Positions 25,387 to 35,194 are shown, numbered from the stretch's first letter. The stretch is DNA of 64,000 nucleotides from Krasilnikovia cinnamomea (GCF_004217545.1 NZ_SHKY01000001.1:1488001-1552000); one strand, 5' to 3'. Notes: generated by a model not told the origin, from the letters alone. Numbers and translations: made by a program.

Positions 25387-26736
25387 CTATCCGGCCGAGT
25401 ACGCCCACACCTCGACGCCCGCAGCCGCCCGGCAGGCGACGAACCGGGAGTCGGCGGAGCAGTCGGTGACCGCCGCCCGGGACTGGCCGAGCCGCTGGAT
25501 CGCGCGCCGCCCGGGCAGCAGCACCCCGAACGCGGTGCCCCGGCCGGCCTCGCGGCGGGCCAGCACCAGCGGGGCGGCCGAGGGCCCGGTGGCGAACGTC
25601 TGCCAGGCGCTCAGGTCGACCACCGGCACCCCGGAGGCCGGGTCGAGGGCGCGCAGCGGGCGGCTCCGCCCACTCTGGACCTCCAGCGCGTATCCCGCGC
25701 CGGTCTGCAGGTCGACGTCGCCGGTGGTGCGCCAGCGCGGCCGGCCCGTACCCGGATCGAGCACCACCAGGTGGGAGCGCCCCTTCTCGCAGGCCAGGCC
25801 GGTGCAGGTGGCGGAGTTCCCGGCGGCGGCGGGTTCGGTGCGCCGCCAGCGCGGCGCCAGCGTGTCCATCGCGTACGCGGTGACCACGGTGCCGTCGTCG
25901 GCGGCGGCCTGCCGCACCAGCAGCAGGTCGCCGACCACGTCACCCCACGACTGGGCACCGGGGATCCGCGCCAGGCTCTGTTCGCGCAGCACCGCGCCGG
26001 ACTCGGCGGCCCGCAGGGACAGCCGCCCGGACGCCAGCACCAGCACGCCCGCGACCCGGCCCCGCGCCCGGGCGGGGTAGATCGAGCCGGGGAAGCGCGC
26101 CGACCAGCGCGGTTGCCCGGTCGTCAGGTCGACGCCGCGCAGCTCGGTCACCTCGGGTGGTTCGGTGTGCGGCTGCCCGGACGAGGAGAAGTACAGGGCC
26201 CCGGGCGCTCCGGAGGACTCGTCGTATTCGGTGCCGGGCCGGAACCGCTCGGCCTGCACCAGGCCGATGTCGTCGGTCAGCGGCAGCACCGGCACGGGTG
26301 AGGTCCACCGCACCGCGCCGGTGCGGGCGTCCAGGACGGTGGTGGCCTGCCCGGCGCGCAGCAGGACGTGACCGCCGACGGCCTGCACCGAGCCGCCGCC
26401 CTGCAGGGCACCGCCCGGTGCGTCGTCGGCCGTGGTGGCCGCCCGCCACAGCCGGCGCAGCGGCCGCATGGTCCATGCCGAGGTGATCCGGCGCCCGTCC
26501 GCCACGTCGAGGGTGTACAGCCGCCCGCCGACCACCTGGAAGTCGGCGGCCGCCGGGAGCGGCACCACACCGGCATGCCGCCAGTAGACGGCGGCGGCGG
26601 GCACCGCCCCGGCCAGGGCCAGCGCCAGCACGGCGGCGAGGGCGAGACCCAGACGGCGGTGGCGGCGCACGGACGGGCGGGTGGCGGCGGGCGGAGCGGA
26701 CGGATCATCGCTCAGCTCGATCAGCGCCACGCTCAC
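25387..26736 (-). CDS. Membrane-anchored PQQ-like beta-propeller protein (second)
   Basis: 449 residues from the GTG at 26736, whose GTGA overlaps the stop of the upstream paralogue. A GTG seven codons upstream or two codons downstream is also possible. After a basic cytosolic stretch there is one membrane helix (RLGLALAAVLALALAGAVPAA region) and a large extracytoplasmic beta-propeller with repeated WR/DxxTG motifs (VLDARTGAVRWTSPV, GVDLTTGQPRWSARF, VLDPGTGRPRWRTT). Catalytic quinoprotein residues are not evident, so it is probably a binding or scaffold propeller. Function unknown. Confidence 0.75.
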   Translation of the reverse strand: MSVALIELSDDPSAPPAATRPSVRRHRRLGLALAAVLALALAGAVPAAAVYWRHAGVVPLPAAADFQVVGGRLYTLDVADGRRITSAWTMRPLRRLWRAATTADDAPGGALQGGGSVQAVGGHVLLRAGQATTVLDARTGAVRWTSPVPVLPLTDDIGLVQAERFRPGTEYDESSGAPGALYFSSSGQPHTEPPEVTELRGVDLTTGQPRWSARFPGSIYPARARGRVAGVLVLASGRLSLRAAESGAVLREQSLARIPGAQSWGDVVGDLLLVRQAAADDGTVVTAYAMDTLAPRWRRTEPAAAGNSATCTGLACEKGRSHLVVLDPGTGRPRWRTTGDVDLQTGAGYALEVQSGRSRPLRALDPASGVPVVDLSAWQTFATGPSAAPLVLARREAGRGTAFGVLLPGRRAIQRLGQSRAAVTDCSADSRFVACRAAAGVEVWAYSAG

Positions 26737-28058
26737 CCTTTCTGCCGGTACGCCCACACGATCAGCTCGCCCGCCGTGGAGCGGCAGACCAGCCGGGCGG
26801 GCGCCGCCTGGCAGTCGCCGGTGCCGGCCGGCAGGGCGGCAAGCAGCCGCGGGCGTGCGTCGCCGGGGGAGGCGACGGCGACCATGGTACGGGCTCCCGC
26901 CTGCTCAGCGTGGGTGACGAGGACCCGCCCCCTGCCGCCGGTACCGGTCAGCGGCCGCCACCCGCGCAGGTCGGCCAGCACCCGCCCGGTCGCCGGGTCG
27001 ATCAGGCCCACGGTCTCGATGGTGCCTTCGGGTGCCGCGTACGCCAGCATCGCCGCGCCCCGCTGCTCCACGCCCCGCCAGTCCGGCCGGTGCCACCGCT
27101 GCGTCCCGTCCGCGGGGTCGACCGCGCGCACCCCGTCCGGCCCGACGAGGCAGGTCAGCGGGCCGCAGGCATGGATCTCGTACGCGTCGCCCGCCGGTCG
27201 GGTCCACCGCCGCCGCAACGTTGCCGAGTCGTACGCGGACAGGTCGGTCGCCCCGTCGCCCGGGTGGCGCAGCAGCACCAGCCCGCCGACGACGGCCGGG
27301 TTGTCGGGACCATAGTCGGCGGCCGGCAGCACGGCCGTGGTGAGCGGAGCCCCGGTGGTCAGGTCGTGCACCGCGGCGTTGCGGTCGTCGTGCACGAGCA
27401 GCATCCGCGGCGGCGCCCCGCCGACGGCGGGCACGCCCAGCAGCACGGCGGTGGACGGGACCCGCACCCGCCAGCGGGTCGCGCCGGTGACCACGTCGAG
27501 CGCGTCGACCGGGCCCTCGACCCGGCGGCCGGGCCCGGACAGGCTGCGCACTCCGGCGACCGCCAGCAGCGCGCCGGACCCGGCCAGGGTGACCACGTTT
27601 CCCGTACGGCGCCACCGCGCGTCGCCGGTGGCCAGGGAGACGGCCGTGGTGCCGGGGTCGCCGACGCCGGTGAGCCCCGCGCTCCAGGGGCGCAACAGGA
27701 CGAGCCCGCTGGCCATGCGCAGCCGGTACGTGGGGGCGGCGGGCTCGGTGTGCCAGCGCTGCCGCCCGGAGCTCAGGTCGTACATGCTGAGGCCGCCGAG
27801 GCTCTGGGCCAGCAACTGCCCGCCGTCCGTGACCACGTACGAGTCGGCGGGGCCGACACGCAGGTTCAGCAGGGGCGAGAGGACGGGCGGCGGCGGTGCG
27901 GCGGACGCCGTGGCGCACCACAGCACGAGCAGCGCCGCGACCAGCGGCCCGAACCAGGCCGGTACGGTCGAACGCGTCGGTGCCGCGTACGTTTCCGGCT
28001 CACCCCGCGCCAGACCGAGGTCGATGACGACCGGTCCGCCGAAGGTCTCCGCCCCCAT
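26733..28058 (-). CDS. Membrane-anchored PQQ-like beta-propeller protein (first)
   Basis: 441 residues. A short cytosolic N-terminus precedes a membrane helix (WFGPLVAALLVLWCATASA), then a propeller with blades marked by MYDLSSGRQRWHTEP, SLATGDARWRRTG, ALDVVTGATRWRVRV and VDPADGTQRWHRPD. It is a diverged paralogue of the next gene and is translationally coupled to it. Both precede a two-component system on the same strand, which suggests a joint envelope-sensing role (inference). The ATG has a TATCTT hexamer six bases upstream, a leaderless arrangement. Confidence 0.75.
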   Translation of the reverse strand: MGAETFGGPVVIDLGLARGEPETYAAPTRSTVPAWFGPLVAALLVLWCATASAAPPPPVLSPLLNLRVGPADSYVVTDGGQLLAQSLGGLSMYDLSSGRQRWHTEPAAPTYRLRMASGLVLLRPWSAGLTGVGDPGTTAVSLATGDARWRRTGNVVTLAGSGALLAVAGVRSLSGPGRRVEGPVDALDVVTGATRWRVRVPSTAVLLGVPAVGGAPPRMLLVHDDRNAAVHDLTTGAPLTTAVLPAADYGPDNPAVVGGLVLLRHPGDGATDLSAYDSATLRRRWTRPAGDAYEIHACGPLTCLVGPDGVRAVDPADGTQRWHRPDWRGVEQRGAAMLAYAAPEGTIETVGLIDPATGRVLADLRGWRPLTGTGGRGRVLVTHAEQAGARTMVAVASPGDARPRLLAALPAGTGDCQAAPARLVCRSTAGELIVWAYRQKG

Positions 28059-28064
28059 ACCCCA

Positions 28065-28084
28065 AAGATAACGACCAGATAACG
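28065..28084 (-). promoter_or_regulatory. Leaderless -10 and 11-bp direct repeats before the propeller genes
   Basis: On the minus strand CGTTATCT occurs twice with an 11-bp period (28084-28077 and 28073-28066). The second copy overlaps the -10 hexamer TATCTT (28070-28065), which is six bases before the ATG at 28058. OmpR/PhoB-type regulators bind 11-bp direct repeats, so this may be a site for the response regulator encoded downstream. Confidence 0.45.
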
Positions 28085-28206
28085 GCCGTCCCGCATCTCC
28101 GGCCTACCTGGCACATACCGCGCAAACCTGGGGCCACAGCCGCATCTTGCACCTCGACCAGTCACCGCCGGACGCTCGGCGGGACGGCCGAGGGGCGTCG
28201 GGGATC

Positions 28207-30141
28207 TCAGGGCGTCGGCTGGATCTCCGTGGCGGTCTCCTGCAGCCCCGACACGTGGCCGGTGACGTCGCGCGCGATGTCCTGCGCGGTCAGCCCCAGC
28301 GCCGTGAGGATCTCGGCACGGGTGCCGTGCGGGTGGAAGCCCGGCGGCACCCCGAAGTCGCGCAGCGGCACGTCCACGCCGGCGTCGCGCAGCAGGCTCG
28401 CCACCGCGTCGCCGACCCCGCCGGCGCGTACGCCGTCCTCCAGCGTCACGACCAGGCGATGCTCGGCGGCCAGCCCGGCCAGTTCGATCGGCACCGGGCG
28501 TACCCAGCGCGGGTCGACGACCGTGACCGCGTACCCCTGGCCCGCCACCCGCTCGGCCACGTCCAGGCCCAGCGCGGCGAACGCGCCGACCGCGACCAGT
28601 AGCACGTCGCCCCGGGCGCCCTGGCGCCGGTCCTCGCGCAGCACGTCGACCTGGCCGACGCGGCGCACGGCGGGCAGGTCGGGGGCGACCGAACCGGTCG
28701 GGAACCGCACGATCGTCGGGCCGTCGTCCACCGCGACCGCCTCGCGCAGTTCCTCGCGCAGGGTGGCGGCGTCACGGGGGGCGGCGATGCGCAGGCCGGG
28801 CACGACCCCGAACACGCTCATGTCCCAGATGCCGTAGTGGCTGGGGCCGTCCGGGCCGGTGACCCCGGCCCGGTCGAGCACGAACGTCACTCCCAGCCGG
28901 TGCATGGCCACGTCCAGCAGGACCTGGTCGAAGGCACGGTTGAGGAAGGTGGCGTACACCGCGACGACCGGGTGCAGGCCGCCCATGGCCAGCCCGGCCG
29001 CCGAGGTGGCGGCGTGCTGCTCGGCGATGCCGACGTCGTACACCCGCTCCGGGTACTTCTTGGCCAGGGTGGCGATGCCGGTGGGCTCGGCCATCGCGGC
29101 GGTGATGCCGACGATCTCCGGGCGCTCGTCGGCGATCGCGACGAGCTCCTCGGCGAAGACGTGGGTCCACTTCACCGACGGGGCGGCGGTCAGCGCGCCG
29201 GTCTGCGGGTCGAACGCGCCGGGGCCGTGCAGGCAGTCGGCCTCGTCCTCCTCGGCGGGGCGGTAACCGTAGCCCTTGCGGGTCACGGCATGCACGATCA
29301 CCGGGGCGTTGAAGCCCTTCGCCTTGCGCAGCGCCGACTCCATGGCGTGGATGTCGTGGCCGTCGACCGGGCCGACGTACTTGAGTCCGAGGTCCTCGAA
29401 CATGGGCTGCGGGCTGACCGCGTCCTTGATGCCGCGCTTGACCGCGTGCAGCACCTCGTACATCGGCTTGCCGACCATCGGGGTCGAGCCGAGGGCGTCC
29501 TTGACCAGGTCGAGGACGCGCTCGTAGCCGGGGTTGAGCCGCAGCGTGGACAGGTGCTCGGCGAGCCCGCCGATCGTGGGGGCGTACGAGCGGCCGTTGT
29601 CGTTGACGACGATGACGAGCCGGTTCCCGCTGGCGGCGATGTTGTTGATCGCCTCCCAGCACATGCCGCCGGTGAGCGCGCCGTCGCCGACCACGGCCAC
29701 CACGTGCCGCTCCTCGCCGCGCAGCGCGTACGCCTTGGCGAGCCCGTCGGCGTACGACAGGGCCGTGGAGGCGTGCGAGTTCTCGATGAGATCGTGCTCG
29801 CTCTCCGCCTGGCTGGGATAGCCGGACAGCCCGCCGCGCTGGCGCAGCAGATCGAATCCACCCTGCCGGCCGGTGACGATCTTGTGCACGTACGCCTGGT
29901 GGCCCGTGTCGAACAGGATCTTGTCGCGGGGCGAGTCGAAGACCCGGTGCATCGCGAGGGTTATCTCGACGACGCCCAGGTTCGGCCCGAGATGCCCGCC
30001 GGTGCGGGACACCTTCGCCACCAGGAAGTCACGGATCTCGGCCGCGAGCAGGGTCAACTGCTCGGTGCTGAGGCGCCGCAGGTCTCCGGGGCCGGTGATG
30101 CCCGCGATGAGTCCGGCGTTCGGCGGAAGTGTCTCGCTCAT
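28207..30141 (-). CDS. dxs: 1-deoxy-D-xylulose-5-phosphate synthase
   Basis: 644 residues. DXS condenses pyruvate and glyceraldehyde 3-phosphate with thiamine diphosphate, the first step of the MEP isoprenoid pathway. Signatures include [19 protein letters not shown], the ThDP motif [15 protein letters not shown]...VVNDNGRSY, and the central [18 protein letters not shown] with catalytic residues of the transketolase pyrimidine domain. It is a single-copy-like, full-length protein. Convergent with nothing; it follows the RNA methyltransferase on the same strand but is separated by a 193-bp gap. Confidence 0.97.
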   Translation of the reverse strand: MSETLPPNAGLIAGITGPGDLRRLSTEQLTLLAAEIRDFLVAKVSRTGGHLGPNLGVVEITLAMHRVFDSPRDKILFDTGHQAYVHKIVTGRQGGFDLLRQRGGLSGYPSQAESEHDLIENSHASTALSYADGLAKAYALRGEERHVVAVVGDGALTGGMCWEAINNIAASGNRLVIVVNDNGRSYAPTIGGLAEHLSTLRLNPGYERVLDLVKDALGSTPMVGKPMYEVLHAVKRGIKDAVSPQPMFEDLGLKYVGPVDGHDIHAMESALRKAKGFNAPVIVHAVTRKGYGYRPAEEDEADCLHGPGAFDPQTGALTAAPSVKWTHVFAEELVAIADERPEIVGITAAMAEPTGIATLAKKYPERVYDVGIAEQHAATSAAGLAMGGLHPVVAVYATFLNRAFDQVLLDVAMHRLGVTFVLDRAGVTGPDGPSHYGIWDMSVFGVVPGLRIAAPRDAATLREELREAVAVDDGPTIVRFPTGSVAPDLPAVRRVGQVDVLREDRRQGARGDVLLVAVGAFAALGLDVAERVAGQGYAVTVVDPRWVRPVPIELAGLAAEHRLVVTLEDGVRAGGVGDAVASLLRDAGVDVPLRDFGVPPGFHPHGTRAEILTALGLTAQDIARDVTGHVSGLQETATEIQPTP

Positions 30142-30275
30142 GAGGGGTCAGTGTATCCACGGCCGGCAGCCGGGTATGCACCTTGCACTGACCGCTAACC
30201 GATCCCTCACCAAACCCACACAGCCGTCGCCGGCCGGGGGTGAAGCGAGTCACAGGAACCGGCAAGAAGACGACC

Positions 30276-30338
30276 ATGATCATCGATGCCGTACCGGATC
30301 AGCCGCAGCCGCCCGGCGGCAGCGCGGCAAGCGGCTAG
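30276..30338 (+). CDS. Possible 20-residue peptide
   Basis: A short ATG frame encodes MIIDAVPDQPQPPGGSAASG and ends in TAG inside a CTAG that also forms the stop of the convergent RNA methyltransferase gene. A purine-rich AAGAAGACG lies just upstream. Only the position and the shared-stop pattern, seen elsewhere in this window for real genes, support it. It may be meaningless. Confidence 0.22.
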   Translation: MIIDAVPDQPQPPGGSAASG

Positions 30339-31666
30339 TGCGGCCCGTCCGGCAGCAGGAGCGCCACGCACTCGACGTGCTGGGTCATCGGGAAACAGTC
30401 GAAGGCCCGCAACCGCGCCAGCCGCCACCCGGCAGCCGCGAAGGTCGCCACGTCCCGGGCCAGCGCCACCGGATCGCAGGCGACATAGGCCACCGCCCGC
30501 GGTCGCGCGGCCGCCACCGACCGCACCACCTTCGCCCCGGCCCCGGTCCGCGGCGGATCCAGCACCACCAGGTCCACCGGGCCGGTCACCCGGCGCCGGG
30601 CCAGGGCCACGTCCACCTTCGCGGCGACCACCTCCACGCCACTCAGGTCGGCCAGGTTCGCCCGGGCCGCCGCCACCCCGGTCGGTGACGACTCGACCAC
30701 GGTCGTACGCGCCCCCGTACGCTCGGCCACCGCCGCGGCGAACAGGCCCGCACCGCCGTACAGATCCCAGGCGATCTCGCCCGGCGCCGGGCGCAGCAGC
30801 TCCAGCACCGCCGTGACCAGGGTGTCCGCCGCGGCCGGGTGGACCTGCCAGAAGCCTTCCGCGGGCACCTGCCAGTCCCGGCCCGCCGCGACCTCGCGCA
30901 CCAGCGCCGGGCCGGTGAGCTGGGTACGAGCGCCACCCGGGCCATCGGTCCCGGAGTTGTCGGGGGGCAGCGGCGCGCTCGCCGCCCGGCGCACCGCCAC
31001 GCTCACGTCGCCCCCGGTGGAGGCCACCACCTCCACCGCGTCGGCGTCGGGCCAGGAGCGGGCGGTGACGTCGAGATCCTGGAGCAGGGGGTGCGCGATG
31101 CGGCAGCGGTCGATCGGCACCACCTGATGCGAGCGGTGCTGCAGCAGTCCGGCCCGTCCGGCGGCGTCCACCGCGTACCGCACCCGGGTCCGCCAGCCGA
31201 GCGGCCCGCCGGGCAGCGGTTCCACCCGTACGCCGAGCGCGTCGAGGGTATCCGCGGGCAGGCCGCCGATCCGGGTGAGGGCCTCCCGCACGACGGCCGC
31301 CTTCCAGCCCCGCTGCGCGTCCTCCGCGACATGCTGAAGATCACACCCGCCGCAGGCGCCGGGACGGGCCCACGGGCACGGCGGGGCGACCCGGTCGGGC
31401 GACGGCTCGTGCACCCGCACCGCGTCGGCCCGCAGGTAGCCGCGGTGCAGCTCGGTCACCTCGGCGGTGACCAGCTCGCCGGGCAGGGCGTGCCGGACGA
31501 ACACCACCCGGCCGTGCGGGCCGCCGAGCCGGGCGACGCAGTGCCCGCCGTGCGCGGGCGCGCCGACCCGCAACTCCACCCGATCACCCTCGACCAGGTC
31601 TTCCGGGGGCTCGGGCAGGTCGTCCGGGGTCTCGGCCAGGTCCCTCGGACGCTCGGGCAGGGTCAT
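30335..31666 (-). CDS. TrmA/RumA-family RNA (uracil-5-)-methyltransferase
   Basis: 443 residues from an ATG that overlaps the permease stop (ATGA 31663-31666). An N-terminal TRAM domain (EGDRVELRVGAPAHGGHCVARL) is followed by iron-sulphur cysteines CPWARPGACGGCD, the SAM-binding core WDLYGGAGLFAAAVAE, the catalytic-base motif VLDPPRTGAGAKV and nucleophile Cys in YVACDPVALARD. These enzymes methylate uridine C5 in rRNA or tRNA; the exact position cannot be told. The very long open frame further upstream is the shadow of the permease gene. Confidence 0.9.
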   Translation of the reverse strand: MTLPERPRDLAETPDDLPEPPEDLVEGDRVELRVGAPAHGGHCVARLGGPHGRVVFVRHALPGELVTAEVTELHRGYLRADAVRVHEPSPDRVAPPCPWARPGACGGCDLQHVAEDAQRGWKAAVVREALTRIGGLPADTLDALGVRVEPLPGGPLGWRTRVRYAVDAAGRAGLLQHRSHQVVPIDRCRIAHPLLQDLDVTARSWPDADAVEVVASTGGDVSVAVRRAASAPLPPDNSGTDGPGGARTQLTGPALVREVAAGRDWQVPAEGFWQVHPAAADTLVTAVLELLRPAPGEIAWDLYGGAGLFAAAVAERTGARTTVVESSPTGVAAARANLADLSGVEVVAAKVDVALARRRVTGPVDLVVLDPPRTGAGAKVVRSVAAARPRAVAYVACDPVALARDVATFAAAGWRLARLRAFDCFPMTQHVECVALLLPDGPH

Positions 31667-33756
31667 GGCCGCTCGTCGGCGGACGGGTCGCCGACCGCGG
31701 CGACCGGGCGGTCGGGTACCGCGGGTGGCGGCGGCGCCTCGGCGCTGCCGAAGCGGGGACCGCGCGCCGGGACCCGGGTGAGGTCGCGGTCCAGGCGCTC
31801 CAGGTTCTTGTCCTGGCTGGAGCGCAGCTGCCACGGCACGCTGGTCACCATGACGCCCGGCTCGAACAGCAGGCGGCCCTTGATCCGCAGGGCGCTCTGG
31901 TTGTGCAGCAGGTGCTCCCACCAGCGGCCCACGACGTACTCGGGTACGAAGACCGTGACCACGTCGCGCGGTGACTTGCGCCGGACGCTCTTCACGAAGT
32001 CGATGATCGGCCGGGTGATCTCCCGGTACGGCGAGTCCACCACGGTCAGTGACACCGGCAGCTGTCGCCGCTCCCACTCCTCCTGCAGGCCCCGGGTGTC
32101 CTTGTCGTCCACGTTGACCGTCACGGCCGTCAACGTGTCCGGCCGGGTGGCCTGGGCGTACGCCAGCGCCCGCAGCGTCGGCATGTGCACCTTGCTGACC
32201 AGCACGATCGCGTGGTTGCGCGACGGCAGGACCGGCCGTTCCTCGGTCGGCTGCAGCTCCCGCGACACCCGGGTGTAGTGCTTGTGGATGCCCAGCATGA
32301 TCACGTAGATCACCAGCATCGCGGCGATGGCGATCCAGGCGCCCAGCAGGAACTTGGTGATCAGCACGATGATCAGCACCGCGCCGGTCATCAGCATCCC
32401 GAAGGTGTTGATGGCCCGCGACCGGTACATCCGGCGGCGCACGTTCGGGTCGCGCTGGGTGCGCAGCAGGCGGTTCCAGTGCCGGATCATGCCGGCCTGC
32501 GACAGGGTGAACGACACGAACACCCCGACGATGTAGAGCTGGATCAGCCGGGTCACCTCGGCCTGGAACGCCACCACCAGCGTGGCGGCCGCGATGGCCA
32601 GGAAGACGATGCCGTTGGAGAACGCCAGCCGGTCGCCCCGGGTGTGCAGTTGGCGGGGCAGGTAGCGGTCCTGGGCGAGGATCGAGCCGAGCACCGGGAA
32701 GCCGTTGAACGCCGTGTTCGCGGCCAGGAACAGGATCAGCGCGGTCACCGCGCCGACCACGTAGAGCAGGATCGAGCCGTTGCCGAAGACCGCCTCGCCG
32801 AGCTGGGTGGTGACGGTCTTCTGCACGTAGTCCGGCGGGCCGGACACGATCTGCGCGGCGTCCTCCACGTACTGCAGGCCGGTGGCCTGGGCCAGCAGGA
32901 TGATGCCGACCAGCATCACGATCGCGATGGAGCCCAACAGCAGCAGGGTGGTGGCGGCGTTGCGGCTCTTCGGCGGCTTGAACGCGGGCACGCCGTTGGA
33001 GATCGCCTCGACACCGGTCAGCGCGGCACAGCCCGACGAGAACGTCCGCAGCAGCAGGAACGCGAATGCGAAGCTGGTCAGGTGGCTCTCCTCGGCCGAG
33101 ATGACCAGCGTCGAGCTGGGCGCGTGCAGGTCCTGACCCAGCACGAAGATCCGGACCAGCCCGGTGAGGATCATCCCGACGATGACGATGATGAACGCGT
33201 ACGTCGGGATGGCGAAGGCCGTGCCCGACTCCCGCAGCCCGCGCAGGTTCATGGCGGTGAGCCCGGCGATCGCCAGCAGCGCGATGGCCACCTTGTGCTC
33301 GGCGACGAACGGCACCACCGAGCCGAGGTTGCTCACCCCGGCGGCCGTGGACACCGCCACGGTGAGGATGTAGTCGACCATCAGCGCGCTGGCCACGGCG
33401 ACGCCGTAGCGGGGGCCGAGGTTGACCGTGGCCACCTCGTAGTCGCCGCCGCCGGACGGGTAGGCGTGCACGTTCTGCCGGTAGCTGGCGACCACGGTGA
33501 CCATCACGACCGCCACGGCCAGGGTCACCCACGGCGAGTACACGTACGCGCCGGCCCCCGCGATGGACAGCGTCAGCAGGATCTCGTCGGGCGCGTACGC
33601 CACGCTGGAGAGCGCGTCGGAGGCGAACACCGGCAGCGCGATCCGCTTCGGCAGCAGCGTGTGCTGCAACCGGTCGGACCGGAACGGCCGGCCTACCAGC
33701 AGCCGCTTGACGAGAGAAGTCGGTCTTGCCACAAGCGCCAAGCGTACGGGCGCCAT
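31663..33756 (-). CDS. KimA-like potassium/amino-acid permease (APC/KUP superfamily)
   Basis: 697 residues, with about 12 membrane helices to residue ~500 and a cytosolic C-terminal domain of roughly 190 residues. The N-terminal SLVKRLLVGRPFRSDRL and SDALSSVAYAPDEIL (46-60) closely follow the pattern I know for B. subtilis KimA (YdaO), a c-di-AMP-controlled K+ importer of the KUP superfamily; databases often label such proteins APC amino acid permeases. It is divergent (88 bp) from two TrkA/RCK genes, which supports K+ as substrate (inference). ATG 33756 chosen; a GTG at 33732 is an alternative. Confidence 0.8.
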   Translation of the reverse strand: MAPVRLALVARPTSLVKRLLVGRPFRSDRLQHTLLPKRIALPVFASDALSSVAYAPDEILLTLSIAGAGAYVYSPWVTLAVAVVMVTVVASYRQNVHAYPSGGGDYEVATVNLGPRYGVAVASALMVDYILTVAVSTAAGVSNLGSVVPFVAEHKVAIALLAIAGLTAMNLRGLRESGTAFAIPTYAFIIVIVGMILTGLVRIFVLGQDLHAPSSTLVISAEESHLTSFAFAFLLLRTFSSGCAALTGVEAISNGVPAFKPPKSRNAATTLLLLGSIAIVMLVGIILLAQATGLQYVEDAAQIVSGPPDYVQKTVTTQLGEAVFGNGSILLYVVGAVTALILFLAANTAFNGFPVLGSILAQDRYLPRQLHTRGDRLAFSNGIVFLAIAAATLVVAFQAEVTRLIQLYIVGVFVSFTLSQAGMIRHWNRLLRTQRDPNVRRRMYRSRAINTFGMLMTGAVLIIVLITKFLLGAWIAIAAMLVIYVIMLGIHKHYTRVSRELQPTEERPVLPSRNHAIVLVSKVHMPTLRALAYAQATRPDTLTAVTVNVDDKDTRGLQEEWERRQLPVSLTVVDSPYREITRPIIDFVKSVRRKSPRDVVTVFVPEYVVGRWWEHLLHNQSALRIKGRLLFEPGVMVTSVPWQLRSSQDKNLERLDRDLTRVPARGPRFGSAEAPPPPAVPDRPVAAVGDPSADERP

Positions 33757-33844
33757 GCGTACGCCGTATGCCGCCCCGTCGACCGTGCGGCAACGCCGCA
33801 TGGCACGCTCTGCTCTGTACGAACTCAGCGGGAAGGTGCCAACA

Positions 33845-34510
33845 GTGCACGTGGTGATCATGGGGTGCGGCCGGCTCGGCTCCACCCTCGCCCACAACCT
33901 CGATGCCCGCGGGCACTCCGTGGCCATCATCGACCAGAACGCCGACGCGTTCCGGCGGCTCAGCGGTGACTTCAAGGGCATCACGGTGACCGGCATCGGC
34001 TTCGACCGCGAGGTGCTGACGGCCGCGGGCGTGGAGCGCGCCGACGCCTTCGCGGCCGTGTCCAGCGGCGACAACTCGAACATCATCTCGGCCCGCCTGG
34101 CCCGCGAGACGTACGGCGTGCCCCGGGTGGTGGCCCGCATCTACGACGCCCGCCGCGCCCAGGTCTACGAGCGGCTCGGCATCCCCACGGTGGCGACGAT
34201 CCGGTGGGCCGCCGACCGGATGGTGCGCCATCTGGTGCCCGAGGGCACGGTCGAGGTGTTCCGTGACCCCACCAGCGCGGTATCCATCGTCGAGGCGCCG
34301 CTGCACCGCGACTGGATCGGCAAGACGGTCAAGGCGCTGGAGGACGCGACCGGCGCCCGGGTGGCGTACCTGATGCGCTTCGGCATCGGGTCGCTGGCCA
34401 GCCCGTCGATGGTGCTGCAGGACGGTGACCAGGTGTTCGTGCTGGTCACCGACGATACGGTCGGCGACGTGCTGAAGATCGCGTCCGGCGCCGCAGTAGG
34501 GGGGCACTGA
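33845..34510 (+). CDS. ceoB: TrkA-family RCK protein (first)
   Basis: 221 residues from GTG (VHVVIMGCGRLGSTLAHNL) with GGAAGG upstream. The Rossmann RCK_N domain with GCGRLGS and the acidic strand end IIDQN binds NAD(H)/nucleotides; residues after 135 form an RCK_C domain (VSIVEAPLHRDWIGKTVKALE). TrkA-type proteins are cytosolic gating subunits of K+ uptake systems. It overlaps the next gene by one base (TGATG) and is divergent from the KimA-like permease. No TrkH/KtrB-type membrane subunit is in the window. Confidence 0.92.
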   Translation: MHVVIMGCGRLGSTLAHNLDARGHSVAIIDQNADAFRRLSGDFKGITVTGIGFDREVLTAAGVERADAFAAVSSGDNSNIISARLARETYGVPRVVARIYDARRAQVYERLGIPTVATIRWAADRMVRHLVPEGTVEVFRDPTSAVSIVEAPLHRDWIGKTVKALEDATGARVAYLMRFGIGSLASPSMVLQDGDQVFVLVTDDTVGDVLKIASGAAVGGH

Positions 34511-35190
34511 TGCGCATCGCCATCGCCGGTGCCGGCAACGTGGGCCGGTCCATCGCGCAGGAGCTGATCGGCAACGGTCACCAGGTCATGCTGATCGAGC
34601 GCCAGCCGCGCCAGCTGCGCCCGGAGCGGGTGCCCGAGGCGGAGTGGGTCCTCGCCGACGCGTGCGAGCTGACCAGCATGGAGGAGGCCGAGGTCGCCAA
34701 CTGCGACGTGGTCGTCGCCGCCACCGGCGACGACAAGGCCAACCTGGTGGTGTCGCTGCTGGCCAAGACCGAGTTCGCGGTCAACCGGGTGGTGGCCCGG
34801 GTGAACCGGGCCGAGAACGAATGGCTGTTCACCGAGCAGTGGGGCGTGGACGTGGCGGTCAGCAAGCCCCGCCTGATGGCCGCGCTGGTCGAGGAGGCGG
34901 TCACGGTCGGCGACCTGGTCCGGCTCATGACGTTCCGGCAGGGCGAGGCCAACCTCGTGGAGATCACCCTGCCGGCGCACGCACCGTACGTGGGGCAGCC
35001 GGTGCGCTCCGTGCCGATGCCGCGCGACGCCGCGCTGGTGGCGGTGCTGCGCGGCAAGCGGGTGCTGGTCCCCACGCCGGACGACCCGCTGGAGGCGGGC
35101 GACGAGCTGATCTTCGTGTGCACCACCGAGGTGGAGGACGCGGTCCGCGCGGTGGTGCTGGGCGGCGACGCCGGACCCCGGGGGCAGTAA
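34510..35190 (+). CDS. ceoC: TrkA-family RCK protein (second)
   Basis: 226 residues with AIAGAGNVGRSIAQELIGNG and MLIERQPRQLRPE, the RCK_N fold, followed by an RCK_C domain (LVEITLPAHAPYVGQPVRSV). It is a paralogue of the preceding gene and the pair probably forms a hetero-oligomeric regulatory ring. Ends 4 bp before the convergent DUF3159 gene. Confidence 0.92.
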   Translation: MRIAIAGAGNVGRSIAQELIGNGHQVMLIERQPRQLRPERVPEAEWVLADACELTSMEEAEVANCDVVVAATGDDKANLVVSLLAKTEFAVNRVVARVNRAENEWLFTEQWGVDVAVSKPRLMAALVEEAVTVGDLVRLMTFRQGEANLVEITLPAHAPYVGQPVRSVPMPRDAALVAVLRGKRVLVPTPDDPLEAGDELIFVCTTEVEDAVRAVVLGGDAGPRGQ

Positions 35191-35194
35191 CGGA

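Noticed and set aside
31667..34507. Long open frame upstream of the RNA methyltransferase on the minus strand
   Set aside because: It is a shadow of the permease and the RCK gene; composition is Arg/His/Gln-rich and the methyltransferase start overlaps the permease stop.
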